A stretch of 64,000 bases of DNA from Candidatus Kapaibacterium sp. (GTDB taxonomy: Bacteria > Bacteroidota > Ignavibacteria > Kapaibacteriales > UBA2268): contig CP058732.1 in the NCBI GenBank assembly GCA_013414795.1, positions 670,501-734,500 of the forward strand, given 5' to 3'. Below are positions 9,075 to 16,977 of this stretch, in pieces (the first letter of the stretch is position 1; each line of letters begins with the position of its first letter). The position numbers and the translations under genes are program-made. The notes under the pieces were generated by a model. That model was not told the DNA's origin. It searched no databases and was given only the letters and a program-made list of their open reading frames with translations.

Positions 9075-9698
9075 ATGAAAACAAGGCTGGTTTGTTTGTT
9101 AAGTGTTTTAGCATTGTTCTTTGCTTTTAATTTCTCCGTTTACGCTCAAGAAGAAAAGAAAAAGCAAGAGGAAGAAGAACAAATCCAATTCCAAGAAGAG
9201 TTTCAAAAAGGTAAAATCGAAGAAAAACCAGAGGAATTGCCCGACCGCTTGAAATATTACAAAGAGAAGTATGAAGAAACTTTTTCCGAGCCATTTGATG
9301 TTGTTTGGCGTGCAATTAAAAAATCACTTGATGACATTGGTTGTATGATTAATTATGAAAAATATCAACAAGACGACGAAGGTTTCCTTTCTGGAACTCT
9401 CAAGTCCGATTTTTGTGTGTTTGCTATGGGAAAAGATACTACATTCCAAGTCCTAAAACGATACAGTTATGAAATGCCCTTAATTCGTGGTGGTATCTGG
9501 ATTAACGGAAGAATTAACTACACATTTAAAGTAAAAGAAAATAAAGACGGTACTGTTTATTTGTCATTTACTGGAAGGTTGAGTGGTTTCGAAGACTTTG
9601 TTACCCACCAAGTGCATTTTTGGAAATCGAATGGTTATCTTGAAACCCAAATGCTGGAGCGAATTAAGAAAAATATTCCATTAGTTCGAAATGAATAA
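9075..9698 (+). CDS. Exported protein of unknown function
   Basis: A 207-residue protein with a clear signal peptide (KTRLVCLLSVLALFFAFNF, cut after SVYA-Q) followed by a charged Glu/Lys/Gln-rich linker to about residue 60. The mature domain starts with FSEPFDVVWRAIKKSLDDIGC and alternates strands and helices in a way that recalls the BamC/NlpB-like lipoprotein domains, but it has no lipobox. I do not recognise the family with certainty. A GGAGG site (AAGGAGGAAAA) precedes the ATG. The gene stands alone before the CBS gene. Confidence 0.8.
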   Translation: MKTRLVCLLSVLALFFAFNFSVYAQEEKKKQEEEEQIQFQEEFQKGKIEEKPEELPDRLKYYKEKYEETFSEPFDVVWRAIKKSLDDIGCMINYEKYQQDDEGFLSGTLKSDFCVFAMGKDTTFQVLKRYSYEMPLIRGGIWINGRINYTFKVKENKDGTVYLSFTGRLSGFEDFVTHQVHFWKSNGYLETQMLERIKKNIPLVRNE

Positions 9699-9752
9699 AG
9701 AAAATTTTGTCTTTTTTATTATTTTGCATTTTTGAATTAACTAACATTAAAT

Positions 9753-10190
9753 ATGAAAGTCAAAGACATATTAAAAACCAAAGGACCAGAGGTTTTCACT
9801 ATCGGCGAAGAAAAAACACTTGGCGACGCTGTTAAAATTCTCTCTGCGAACAACATTGGTGTGCTTCTTGTTCTTTCTTCTGAAGCCAAGATTAGCGGAA
9901 TAATAAGCGAGCGAGACATTATACGACAACTTGCCAAAGATCCACAGAACTGTCTTTCTACAAAAGTTAAAGACGTTATGACTCGGCAAGTAATAGTTGT
10001 TGAACCCGAGGACGACCTCGAATATGTTGAAAAAGTTATGACACAAAACAGATGTCGCCACGTTCCCGTAATTCACAACAAAGTGTTGGTTGGATTGATT
10101 TCCATTGGGGACATTGTAAAATCTATGCTAAAAGAAAGTGAAATCGAGAACAAATACTTGAAGGATTACATCTCTGGGATTGTTTCGTAA
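9753..10190 (+). CDS. CBS-domain pair protein
   Basis: A 145-residue stand-alone CBS pair: AKISGIISERDIIRQLAK closes the first motif and NKVLVGLISIGDIVKSML the second, with VKDVMTRQVIVVEP between them. It is of the common single-pair type close to IMP-dehydrogenase-like CBS modules and should bind an adenine nucleotide. It has no catalytic domain. It is a different lineage from the CBS protein at 8345-8875 and is on the opposite strand. It ends five bases from the convergent eIF2B-like gene, so no partner is evident. Confidence 0.87.
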   Translation: MKVKDILKTKGPEVFTIGEEKTLGDAVKILSANNIGVLLVLSSEAKISGIISERDIIRQLAKDPQNCLSTKVKDVMTRQVIVVEPEDDLEYVEKVMTQNRCRHVPVIHNKVLVGLISIGDIVKSMLKESEIENKYLKDYISGIVS

Positions 10191-10195
10191 CTTTA

Positions 10196-10999
10196 TTAGT
10201 CAATAATTCCTTGCTCCTGCGTGAAAACCACGTCGGTGAAGATTCCACTAACCAAATTCATTGGAATTAAATCAAATCCATCTTCGACGATACAATCCTT
10301 TCCAAACTTGATTGATTCAGAAATAACAAAGTACGGAATTTTGTGACGAAAGCAAAATTGTGCCATCGACAATGTTGGCGTACCGTTAACAATCCCCCCA
10401 CCCAAAGAAATGCAATCGGCGCCAGAAACAGCAAAGTCAATTTTGGAGGAATAATTTATTAATTGAGATTCTTCTACCACTTGGGAATGCATACCCAAAT
10501 CTAATGCTTTTTTAAATGTTTGGTCGGAATAATCGAACCCCAGAAATTGGGATTTAAGCACCCAAAGTTGTATTTTCTTTAAATTTGCTAAATTTTCGAG
10601 AAATTTATTTATCGTCGAACTATACGAAGTGGTTAAAATAGATAATTCCCTATTCTTAAAATTGGTTAAAACAAATCTCATTGCTTTAGAAATTGTCCAT
10701 TCCTTCGCTCTCTGCAAATCTTGAATAGTTTCGAAAAGAATTCTATCGATTGTCATTGAACGATTGGTAACAATCTTTTTTTCAATTATTTCAAGAATAT
10801 TTCTCAATGCCTGCATTGTAGGTTTCGCTTTCTTTATTTCATCTAATAATTCAAAAAACTCGTTTTGCGAAATACTTGGACAAATCTTTATTATATGTAA
10901 TAAACCTTCAAGTGCATTTTGCGTTATCGTCATACTGCCATTGATGAAATCATTGGTGATTGAGGAAACTAAATTTCTCTTTGCATTGTCACAATTCAT
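10196..10999 (-). CDS. eIF2B alpha/beta/delta-like protein (sugar-phosphate isomerase family)
   Basis: A protein of about 267 residues related to the eIF2B/MtnA/ribose-1,5-bisphosphate isomerase family. The C-terminal half shows SGADCISLGGGIVNGTPTLS and IPYFVISESIKFGKD, which match the family pattern GAD...NG..N..GT..lA and pfyV..E..KF. The catalytic Asp of MtnA (NGD) is not present. The ATG at 10999 was chosen over a TTG at 11014; it overlaps the upstream HD gene by 11 bases (ATGAATTGTGA), so translation is coupled. With a YfbR-like nucleotidase partner, a role in nucleotide ribose salvage is plausible, but no substrate can be assigned. Confidence 0.75.
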   Translation of the reverse strand: MNCDNAKRNLVSSITNDFINGSMTITQNALEGLLHIIKICPSISQNEFFELLDEIKKAKPTMQALRNILEIIEKKIVTNRSMTIDRILFETIQDLQRAKEWTISKAMRFVLTNFKNRELSILTTSYSSTINKFLENLANLKKIQLWVLKSQFLGFDYSDQTFKKALDLGMHSQVVEESQLINYSSKIDFAVSGADCISLGGGIVNGTPTLSMAQFCFRHKIPYFVISESIKFGKDCIVEDGFDLIPMNLVSGIFTDVVFTQEQGIID

Positions 11000-12182
11000 T
11001 ATAAATATCTCCAAAATTTATATTCCCAATTCTCTTTTGGTATTGGTTCCGTAGATTTTTTATAGCAGATTGTAAATCGTTTGAACTAATACCATAGTCA
11101 ATTGAACTTTTGGCTTCGAGAAAAGCGGACATATGGTCCGCTGCACGAATTAATTGTCCATCATAGGGATTAAACAAGTCTTGGTTGTAATTATTTGTAA
11201 TTTCATCTACAGTTTCAACATTTACAATTTCTCCCTCTTTAACTATCTTATTGTTGAACTCATTTTGAGTAAAATAGCGAATTTCTGGTACCCATTCAGG
11301 TTCCAACAATGGATAAATTTCTTTTTCGGCAAGTTCATCTTCGATATCTTTGATAATCGCTTCGAAATCCTCGGAAGAGGTCTTAACTGGGGAAATAATA
11401 TCCCGAGTAACTGCTTCTGGCAAATCGTGGAACAAACCACCAAAAAAGTTATTATAAAGCCTACGTGGACAAGGATTGTTATCCCGTGTCAAAAAGTATG
11501 TCGCAGAAGCTACAAACATCGAATGTCCAAGCACAGAAGTTCTTGGTATGCGTGGTGTTTGCGACCAGCGAACTTGGAAGCGAAGTTGCCCGCACAGTTC
11601 GACGAAATCAGAAATTTTCTGCTTGGTTATAAGTCTTCGAATACCCTCGAGTTCAAGAAATTGCTCGATATCCTTCAACATTTCTCGGTCGATTTTTTCA
11701 ATTTCGTAACCATATGGATTGATTTGCTTAATTAGTAGAAATTCCAGGTAACTTGAATACTTGTGGCTTGCATTGAGAATGTAACGGCTAAAATCGTCGA
11801 CCAAGTCGTCTTCGACGATGTACAAGCGTAATTCTTCGAGCAATGTTTTGTCTAAATTTAACTGCTCGAAATAGTTCAATACCCATTGATTCAATTTACG
11901 ATAAGCATCTTTGTAATCCTTTTTAATTTTGAAGAAAATTGGACTTTTAATATCTCGTATTACAATTCTGCGAAGAAGTTCGTAAACACCGCCTTTGATA
12001 ATGTTCTCCCAGTTTACACTTATTCCATTTCTTTCTTCATACTTTGCAAGACACCAAGCGATTATCATTTTGTGTGCGTGCTTGTCCATTTCAATAAACT
12101 CAACTGGTCGAAGTTTATCGTTCCAACGAAGAACTGTGAAACCTTTGAAAAGTTCCTTAAAAATAACTGGTTGCGAAAACAT
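10989..12182 (-). CDS. HD-domain phosphohydrolase, YfbR-like
   Basis: A 397-residue protein whose C-terminal two thirds form an HD metal-dependent phosphohydrolase. The metal ligands are visible: the H of LGHSMFVAS, the HD of GLFHDLPEAVTRDI, and a later Asp in IRAADHMSAF. The stretch PEAVTRDIISPVK matches the signature of YfbR-type 5'-deoxynucleotidases (E..tgDi.tPvK). The N-terminal 170 residues are helical and not recognised; the protein is about twice the length of YfbR. It heads an operon with the eIF2B-like gene, which overlaps its end. It is divergent from the secreted protein gene at 12224. Confidence 0.8.
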   Translation of the reverse strand: MFSQPVIFKELFKGFTVLRWNDKLRPVEFIEMDKHAHKMIIAWCLAKYEERNGISVNWENIIKGGVYELLRRIVIRDIKSPIFFKIKKDYKDAYRKLNQWVLNYFEQLNLDKTLLEELRLYIVEDDLVDDFSRYILNASHKYSSYLEFLLIKQINPYGYEIEKIDREMLKDIEQFLELEGIRRLITKQKISDFVELCGQLRFQVRWSQTPRIPRTSVLGHSMFVASATYFLTRDNNPCPRRLYNNFFGGLFHDLPEAVTRDIISPVKTSSEDFEAIIKDIEDELAEKEIYPLLEPEWVPEIRYFTQNEFNNKIVKEGEIVNVETVDEITNNYNQDLFNPYDGQLIRAADHMSAFLEAKSSIDYGISSNDLQSAIKNLRNQYQKRIGNINFGDIYNEL

Positions 12183-12223
12183 ATTCTTTTCCTCTCAATT
12201 CAAATTCAAATATATGTAAATTA

Positions 12224-12982
12224 TTGTGTAAATTTGTAATTTATTACAAAGAATTAAGGAAGTTGGGGCTAATAAATTATCTTTTTTGCTTTGTGTTGTT
12301 TTTTTTCGTTTGGGGCAATTTTGCTTTGGCACAAGCACCTTTTAAAGTGCCATTGGATACATCCAAAACCAAAACAATCCAAGATTCAATAATTCTACCA
12401 GGTCCCTTGAATTACATATACTTACCAGAACAAGATAGTGCATATCTACGAGCAAAACGGCTGTCGATACCACCTTCCGCCCGACTTTATGCAGATATGA
12501 AACTGCTCGAACGTGAAATAATGATACAGAAGAAACTCTTCGGCTTGACCGACCAGGAGGTTGCTAAACGAAATTTACAAGTCCCCCAGGAGTTCTATCT
12601 TCCTTCGGGACAAGAAGTTACTATGTATCAATATGGTTTAATGCAATCACAATATATTCCCTATGTTCCAATATATAAACCTTTTGGAATTAAAGTTCCG
12701 TTTTCTACAATCGGTGGACTCCTTGGGTTAATCGAAGATGTTTCGCCTTGGTTGGAATACGAACTCGACGTCGAAACAGACGTTCGTGTTGCTGTTTATT
12801 CAGAAAAAGCACTACTTGTTGCAACAATTGTAAATACGACACAGCCCCCTGGCAGATATCGTTACTACTGGAACGGTAGAGACGACAATGGAAAACTGTT
12901 ACCCCGTGGTGATTACATTGGCGAAATCCGCATTGGGAAAACAAAATACATTCGTAAGAAAATTCGACTGGATTATCGATAA
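12224..12982 (+). CDS. Exported protein with C-terminal FlgD-type Ig-like domain
   Basis: A protein of up to 252 residues. The frame opens with a TTG at 12224 and the true start is uncertain; another TTG lies at 12263, and the hydrophobic signal segment (INYLFCFVLFFFVWGNFALAQ) begins right after it. The final 70 residues (VETDVRVAVYSEKALLV, then YYWNGRDDNGKLLPRGDYIGEI) match the FlgD Ig-like fold found in flagellar caps and in many exported FCB proteins. The middle is not recognised. The downstream glycosyltransferase start overlaps its stop (TAATG), so the two are coupled. Confidence 0.75.
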   Translation: MCKFVIYYKELRKLGLINYLFCFVLFFFVWGNFALAQAPFKVPLDTSKTKTIQDSIILPGPLNYIYLPEQDSAYLRAKRLSIPPSARLYADMKLLEREIMIQKKLFGLTDQEVAKRNLQVPQEFYLPSGQEVTMYQYGLMQSQYIPYVPIYKPFGIKVPFSTIGGLLGLIEDVSPWLEYELDVETDVRVAVYSEKALLVATIVNTTQPPGRYRYYWNGRDDNGKLLPRGDYIGEIRIGKTKYIRKKIRLDYR

Positions 12983-14076
12983 TGGAAAAATTGTTATTCA
13001 TATCTGTTTACCCCGACAAAAACAGATTGAAGGAAGGGTTTATACAACGCATTAAAGAGATTGACAATCTATTTTCCGACTGCGAGCGTGTTTATCTCGA
13101 TATACGTTTCTTCAGTTATTTTAAAAAAAAAGTTATCCATTTTGATAACGTAACTATCGTTCAGGCTCATTACCTTTTGAATTTTTGCGATATTATCAAA
13201 CTTATCAATAGTTCCAACCGAATTTACATTCATTCAGTTTATTCAGGTTTCAGAATTATACCCCATTTATTTTTTACTCGAATCAAAAAATCTTTGGTAT
13301 GCCTTGAACTTCACGGAACATTCCAAGAAGAATTGGAATACAAAGGAGAAAAGTACAATTCTCGGCTTTTCGGTTGGTTCGAAAAACAACTTCTTAAACA
13401 CACTAAAATGATTGTATACGTTTCAAAACGTTTCGAAGAGTATTTCCTTAAAAAATATCCGTTTACAATCAAAGCCAAAAGATATGTTATACCAACTTGT
13501 ACTGCCAAAATATTTGAACAGTTTGACCCAAGAAAAACCGAAGAAATCGCCAAAAAATTCAACCTGTCTCCAAATGATGTTGTGTTTATTTATTCTGGTA
13601 GTACAGAAGTTTGGCAGAAAATTGATTTGATGATGCAAATCATTCAAAAGTTAATAGACAACAAGAACTACAAGTTCATACTTTTGACTGGCAATGTAAA
13701 AGAAATGACCGATTTGGCAAAAAAATACGGGCTTTTTCCAAGAGAAAATTTATTCATTTCAACTGTTCCCCCCGAAGAACTTGGAAACTACTACGATATT
13801 GCACACTATGGCTTTGTCCTACGTGATGACCACATACTCAACGAGGTGTCTTCGCCAACAAAATTTCTGGAATATCTTTATTTTGGCATAACCCCAATTT
13901 TAAAATCTACAAAAATTGGCGATTTTATGAACTTTAACATAGATTACATAACCATAGACAATTTGAATTTGGATTTTCTTCCCGAAAAATCAGAAAAGAA
14001 CAAGGAAGTGGCACGCAAAATCGTTGAGATGTACAAACAAGAATTGTTTAATTTGAAAAGAGATTTCCTGGAATAG
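12982..14076 (+). CDS. Glycosyltransferase, GT-B fold (family 4 like)
   Basis: A 364-residue cytosolic protein with two Rossmann-like halves. The N-terminal half ends in LVCLELHGTFQEEL and the C-terminal half holds the FIYSGSTEVWQKIDLMMQI and SSPTKFLEYLYFGITPIL segments, which correspond to the donor-binding region of GT4 enzymes. The usual E.xxxxxxE donor motif is reduced to SSPTKFLEY. It transfers a sugar from a nucleotide donor to an unknown acceptor, probably a surface polysaccharide or lipid. It is coupled to the exported-protein gene before it and lies two bases before the SLC13 gene after it. Confidence 0.8.
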   Translation: MEKLLFISVYPDKNRLKEGFIQRIKEIDNLFSDCERVYLDIRFFSYFKKKVIHFDNVTIVQAHYLLNFCDIIKLINSSNRIYIHSVYSGFRIIPHLFFTRIKKSLVCLELHGTFQEELEYKGEKYNSRLFGWFEKQLLKHTKMIVYVSKRFEEYFLKKYPFTIKAKRYVIPTCTAKIFEQFDPRKTEEIAKKFNLSPNDVVFIYSGSTEVWQKIDLMMQIIQKLIDNKNYKFILLTGNVKEMTDLAKKYGLFPRENLFISTVPPEELGNYYDIAHYGFVLRDDHILNEVSSPTKFLEYLYFGITPILKSTKIGDFMNFNIDYITIDNLNLDFLPEKSEKNKEVARKIVEMYKQELFNLKRDFLE

Positions 14077-14078
14077 AT

Positions 14079-15521
14079 ATGAAATTCAAATGGTTTGCAC
14101 TTTCGCTGGCAATTTTTACATTGCTTTTGATTTTCCCTTTAGTTCCGTCGAAACCACAAATTTCCCATATGCTCGCAATGATAGTGCTTATGGGAATATT
14201 ATGGTTAACAGAAGCACTTCCGATTGGAATTACCGCAATGTTACCTCTTGTTTTTTTCCCAATACTTAATATTTCCAACGCCAATCAAGTATCGATAAAT
14301 TACTTCAATTCCACAATTTTCCTCTTTCTCGGCGGGTTTATAATTTCAATTGCAATTGAAAAAACGGGTTTGCACCGTAAAATTGCCTTAAATCTTTTGA
14401 AACTACTTGGTCAAACCAAAGATGGCATTTTCCTTGCTTTTGCTCTTTCCTCCTGGTTCTTGTCAATGTTTATTTCAAACACCGCTACTGCATTAATTAT
14501 GCTCCCAATCGCAATCTCTATAACTAACAACCTTGCCAGTGAGTTACCAGAGGTATTTAAAAATAGATTTTCAAAAGCAATACTTTTCGGAATTGCTTAC
14601 TCTTGCTCAATTGGCGGTATAGCCACTTTAATTGGAACCCCACCCAATTTGATATTTCACAAAATTTATTCCATAAATTTCCCAAACCTACCCGAAATTA
14701 CTTTTTCCAAATGGCTTTCAATTGCCTTACCACTTTCCTTTATTCTTTTGCTTTTTGAATATCTTTTACTTCGAGTTATATTTTTTTGGAATTTACCGAA
14801 TAAAATTGTTAACTCCAATGTTTTAAAGAACGAAATTAGCAATCGGCTTAAACTTACAACAAGCCAAGCAATTACATTAGTTGTTTTTGTTGCAACTTGT
14901 TTGCTTTGGATTTTCCGAACCACAATCGATTTGGGTTTTCTTGTTATTCCAGGATGGGCTGATTTACTGGGACTATCGAAATTTGTGGATGATTCAACAG
15001 TTTCAATTTTTTCAGCACTTTTGCTTTTCATTTTACCCAATGATTTTCAATCGAAAGCAAGAATTTTGCAAATCGATGATTTGAAAAAAGTTCCGTGGGA
15101 TATTATTTTACTCTTTGGCGGTGGTTTTGCTATTGCCAACGGTTTCGAAATTACTGGGCTTTCCGATTATCTTGCTCAAGCATTGGTCGGATATACCCAT
15201 TTGTCTGGGTTTTTAATCATTCTGCTCGTTTGCATCATTATTGTAGCAACAACTGAATTTTCTTCGAACACAGCGGTTGCCTCGACTTTCCTTCCGATTG
15301 TTGCTTCGATTTCCCAAGTGCTTGGAATTCCACCAATCAAAATTATGATACCCGCTACAATTTCCTCCTCGCTTGCCTTTATGCTTCCGATATCAACCCC
15401 ACCAAATGCAATTGTTTTTAGCACTGGAAAATTGAAAATTTCGGAAATGGCAGTAGTCGGGATTACACTCAATATCATTGGAATATTAGTTGTGGCAATT
15501 TACTTCCATTTTCTTTTTTAG
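14079..15521 (+). CDS. SLC13/DASS-family sodium:anion symporter (canonical motifs)
   Basis: A 480-residue membrane protein of the divalent anion:sodium symporter family. Both sodium/substrate hairpins keep the Ser-Asn-Thr motif, at residues 133-135 (FISNTATAL) and 396-398 (FSSNTAVAS), and both following loops keep the proline pair (IGTPPN and ISTPPN). This contrasts with the atypical paralogue at 6804-8339. Likely substrates are C4-dicarboxylates, citrate or sulfate; none can be chosen from sequence. It is the third gene of the operon that starts at 12224 and ends 73 bases before convergent gatD. Confidence 0.9.
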   Translation: MKFKWFALSLAIFTLLLIFPLVPSKPQISHMLAMIVLMGILWLTEALPIGITAMLPLVFFPILNISNANQVSINYFNSTIFLFLGGFIISIAIEKTGLHRKIALNLLKLLGQTKDGIFLAFALSSWFLSMFISNTATALIMLPIAISITNNLASELPEVFKNRFSKAILFGIAYSCSIGGIATLIGTPPNLIFHKIYSINFPNLPEITFSKWLSIALPLSFILLLFEYLLLRVIFFWNLPNKIVNSNVLKNEISNRLKLTTSQAITLVVFVATCLLWIFRTTIDLGFLVIPGWADLLGLSKFVDDSTVSIFSALLLFILPNDFQSKARILQIDDLKKVPWDIILLFGGGFAIANGFEITGLSDYLAQALVGYTHLSGFLIILLVCIIIVATTEFSSNTAVASTFLPIVASISQVLGIPPIKIMIPATISSSLAFMLPISTPPNAIVFSTGKLKISEMAVVGITLNIIGILVVAIYFHFLF

Positions 15522-15594
15522 TTCTTTGAAGTGGATAAATATTTAATTCTCTTCTGTTAAGAAGAAGTATCAAAGTTGCAATTAAATCGACCAA

Positions 15595-16977
15595 CTACAT
15601 TCTTAATTTAGATATAAATTCTTCGATTTCTGGAATCCCACCTTGAAAGATAAGATATGCATTGGTTGGTTCTCTTTCGGTAATTTCACCAGCAATCGGT
15701 GTTAACATAATTTCTTTGACTTGCTCTGGGTTTGTGGTCTGCCCAAGCGTCCAGCAAAGTTTCATATATGCAGTTTCTGGAAGCATATTTTCTGCAGGCA
15801 CAACTCCGAGCGACATAATTTCCCGACCAGTTTCGTAAACATACATTTGAACATAGCCCCAAAGCGTTTGAACTGTCATAAGAATGAAAATGCCCTTCTC
15901 GTGGGCTTTTTTTAAAGCGGGATACAACTGGTTATTGACGTGTCCCAAACCACTACCAGCGATAACTATTCCTTTATAACCATTATCTATTAATGCCTCG
16001 ATGACGTCGGGCTTCATATTTGGATAATGATAAATCAATGCGACCTTTTCTTCGAATGTAATTTTTGCGTTAAAGGCTCTATCTTTGCGTCTTCGATTGT
16101 AATCTTTTCGTAACGGGGTGATTTTCTCCTTGCTTACAAGAGCAAGCGGAATATCCCCAATTGTTCGGAAAGTCGAACGATGGGAAGAATGCATTTTCCT
16201 AACTCTTGTGCCTCTATGCAACAAACCATAGGAATCGGAAACGGGACCAACAGCACAGACCGTAACCTCGGCAATGTCCGATTCGGAAGCGGTTTTGACG
16301 CTATAAATTAAATTTAAAGGAGCATCCGAGGCGGGTCGGTCGCTCGAACGTTGCGAACCAACCATAACAATGGGTATTGGCGGGTTTTGAATCATAAATG
16401 AAAGCAAGGAAGAAGTGAAATGCATTGTATCGGTACCGTGGGCAATAACAATTCCATGATAACCAGCCTCGATATCTCTTGCTACTGCGTTGGCAATTCC
16501 AATCCATTCCTTCGGACCAATATCCTCGCTCAACACGCTGTAAAGTTTTTCAGTGTGAAGATTACAAAAGTTGGTAATTTCTGGAATAAATTCGTAAAGT
16601 TCTTCTGGTTCAAAGGCTGGCACGACTGCACCAGTTCTATAGTCCAAACGGGAAGCGATTGTCCCACCAGTACTGTTCAATTTCACAGTTGGTTTCCTTG
16701 GGTCGTGTAATCTTTCCCTGAAGTTAGTTGTCGGCTTGGTTTCCTTTTGACCAAGTAATTCAATCGAAAGAATTTTGTCGACTTTTATTCCAACATTATA
16801 TCCATTTCGCAATTTCAAAACAATATGTCGGTCGTCCCCTTTTTGACTTCGAGGGAGAACAATCCCTACAAATTCAGTCTCTTGGGTCTTTAATTTAACT
16901 TCGCTCCAAACATCAATTCCGAAATTTTTCAATATTTCCAAAGCCAAGCCCTTATAGCCTCCTTCGACCAAATCCAT
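15595..16977 (-). CDS. gatD: Glutamyl-tRNA(Gln) amidotransferase subunit D (asparaginase-like)
   Basis: The ammonia-producing subunit of the GatDE amidotransferase, which converts Glu-tRNA(Gln) into Gln-tRNA(Gln). The 460-residue protein has an N-terminal beta-barrel region of about 95 residues typical of GatD and then an L-asparaginase fold. The nucleophile motif STGGTIAS holds T103, and HGTDTMHF holds T182 and D183. The N-terminal region and the gatE neighbour separate it from plain asparaginases. Its ATG directly follows the gatE stop (TAAATG). GatDE is known as the archaeal enzyme, while bacteria normally use GatCAB, so its presence here is unusual. Confidence 0.92.
   Translation of the reverse strand: MDLVEGGYKGLALEILKNFGIDVWSEVKLKTQETEFVGIVLPRSQKGDDRHIVLKLRNGYNVGIKVDKILSIELLGQKETKPTTNFRERLHDPRKPTVKLNSTGGTIASRLDYRTGAVVPAFEPEELYEFIPEITNFCNLHTEKLYSVLSEDIGPKEWIGIANAVARDIEAGYHGIVIAHGTDTMHFTSSLLSFMIQNPPIPIVMVGSQRSSDRPASDAPLNLIYSVKTASESDIAEVTVCAVGPVSDSYGLLHRGTRVRKMHSSHRSTFRTIGDIPLALVSKEKITPLRKDYNRRRKDRAFNAKITFEEKVALIYHYPNMKPDVIEALIDNGYKGIVIAGSGLGHVNNQLYPALKKAHEKGIFILMTVQTLWGYVQMYVYETGREIMSLGVVPAENMLPETAYMKLCWTLGQTTNPEQVKEIMLTPIAGEITEREPTNAYLIFQGGIPEIEEFISKLRM

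Noticed and set aside
11154-11735. A 193-residue plus-strand frame opposite the HD gene
   Set aside because: It has no recognisable domain, lacks a ribosome site, and lies inside a well-supported gene on the other strand.
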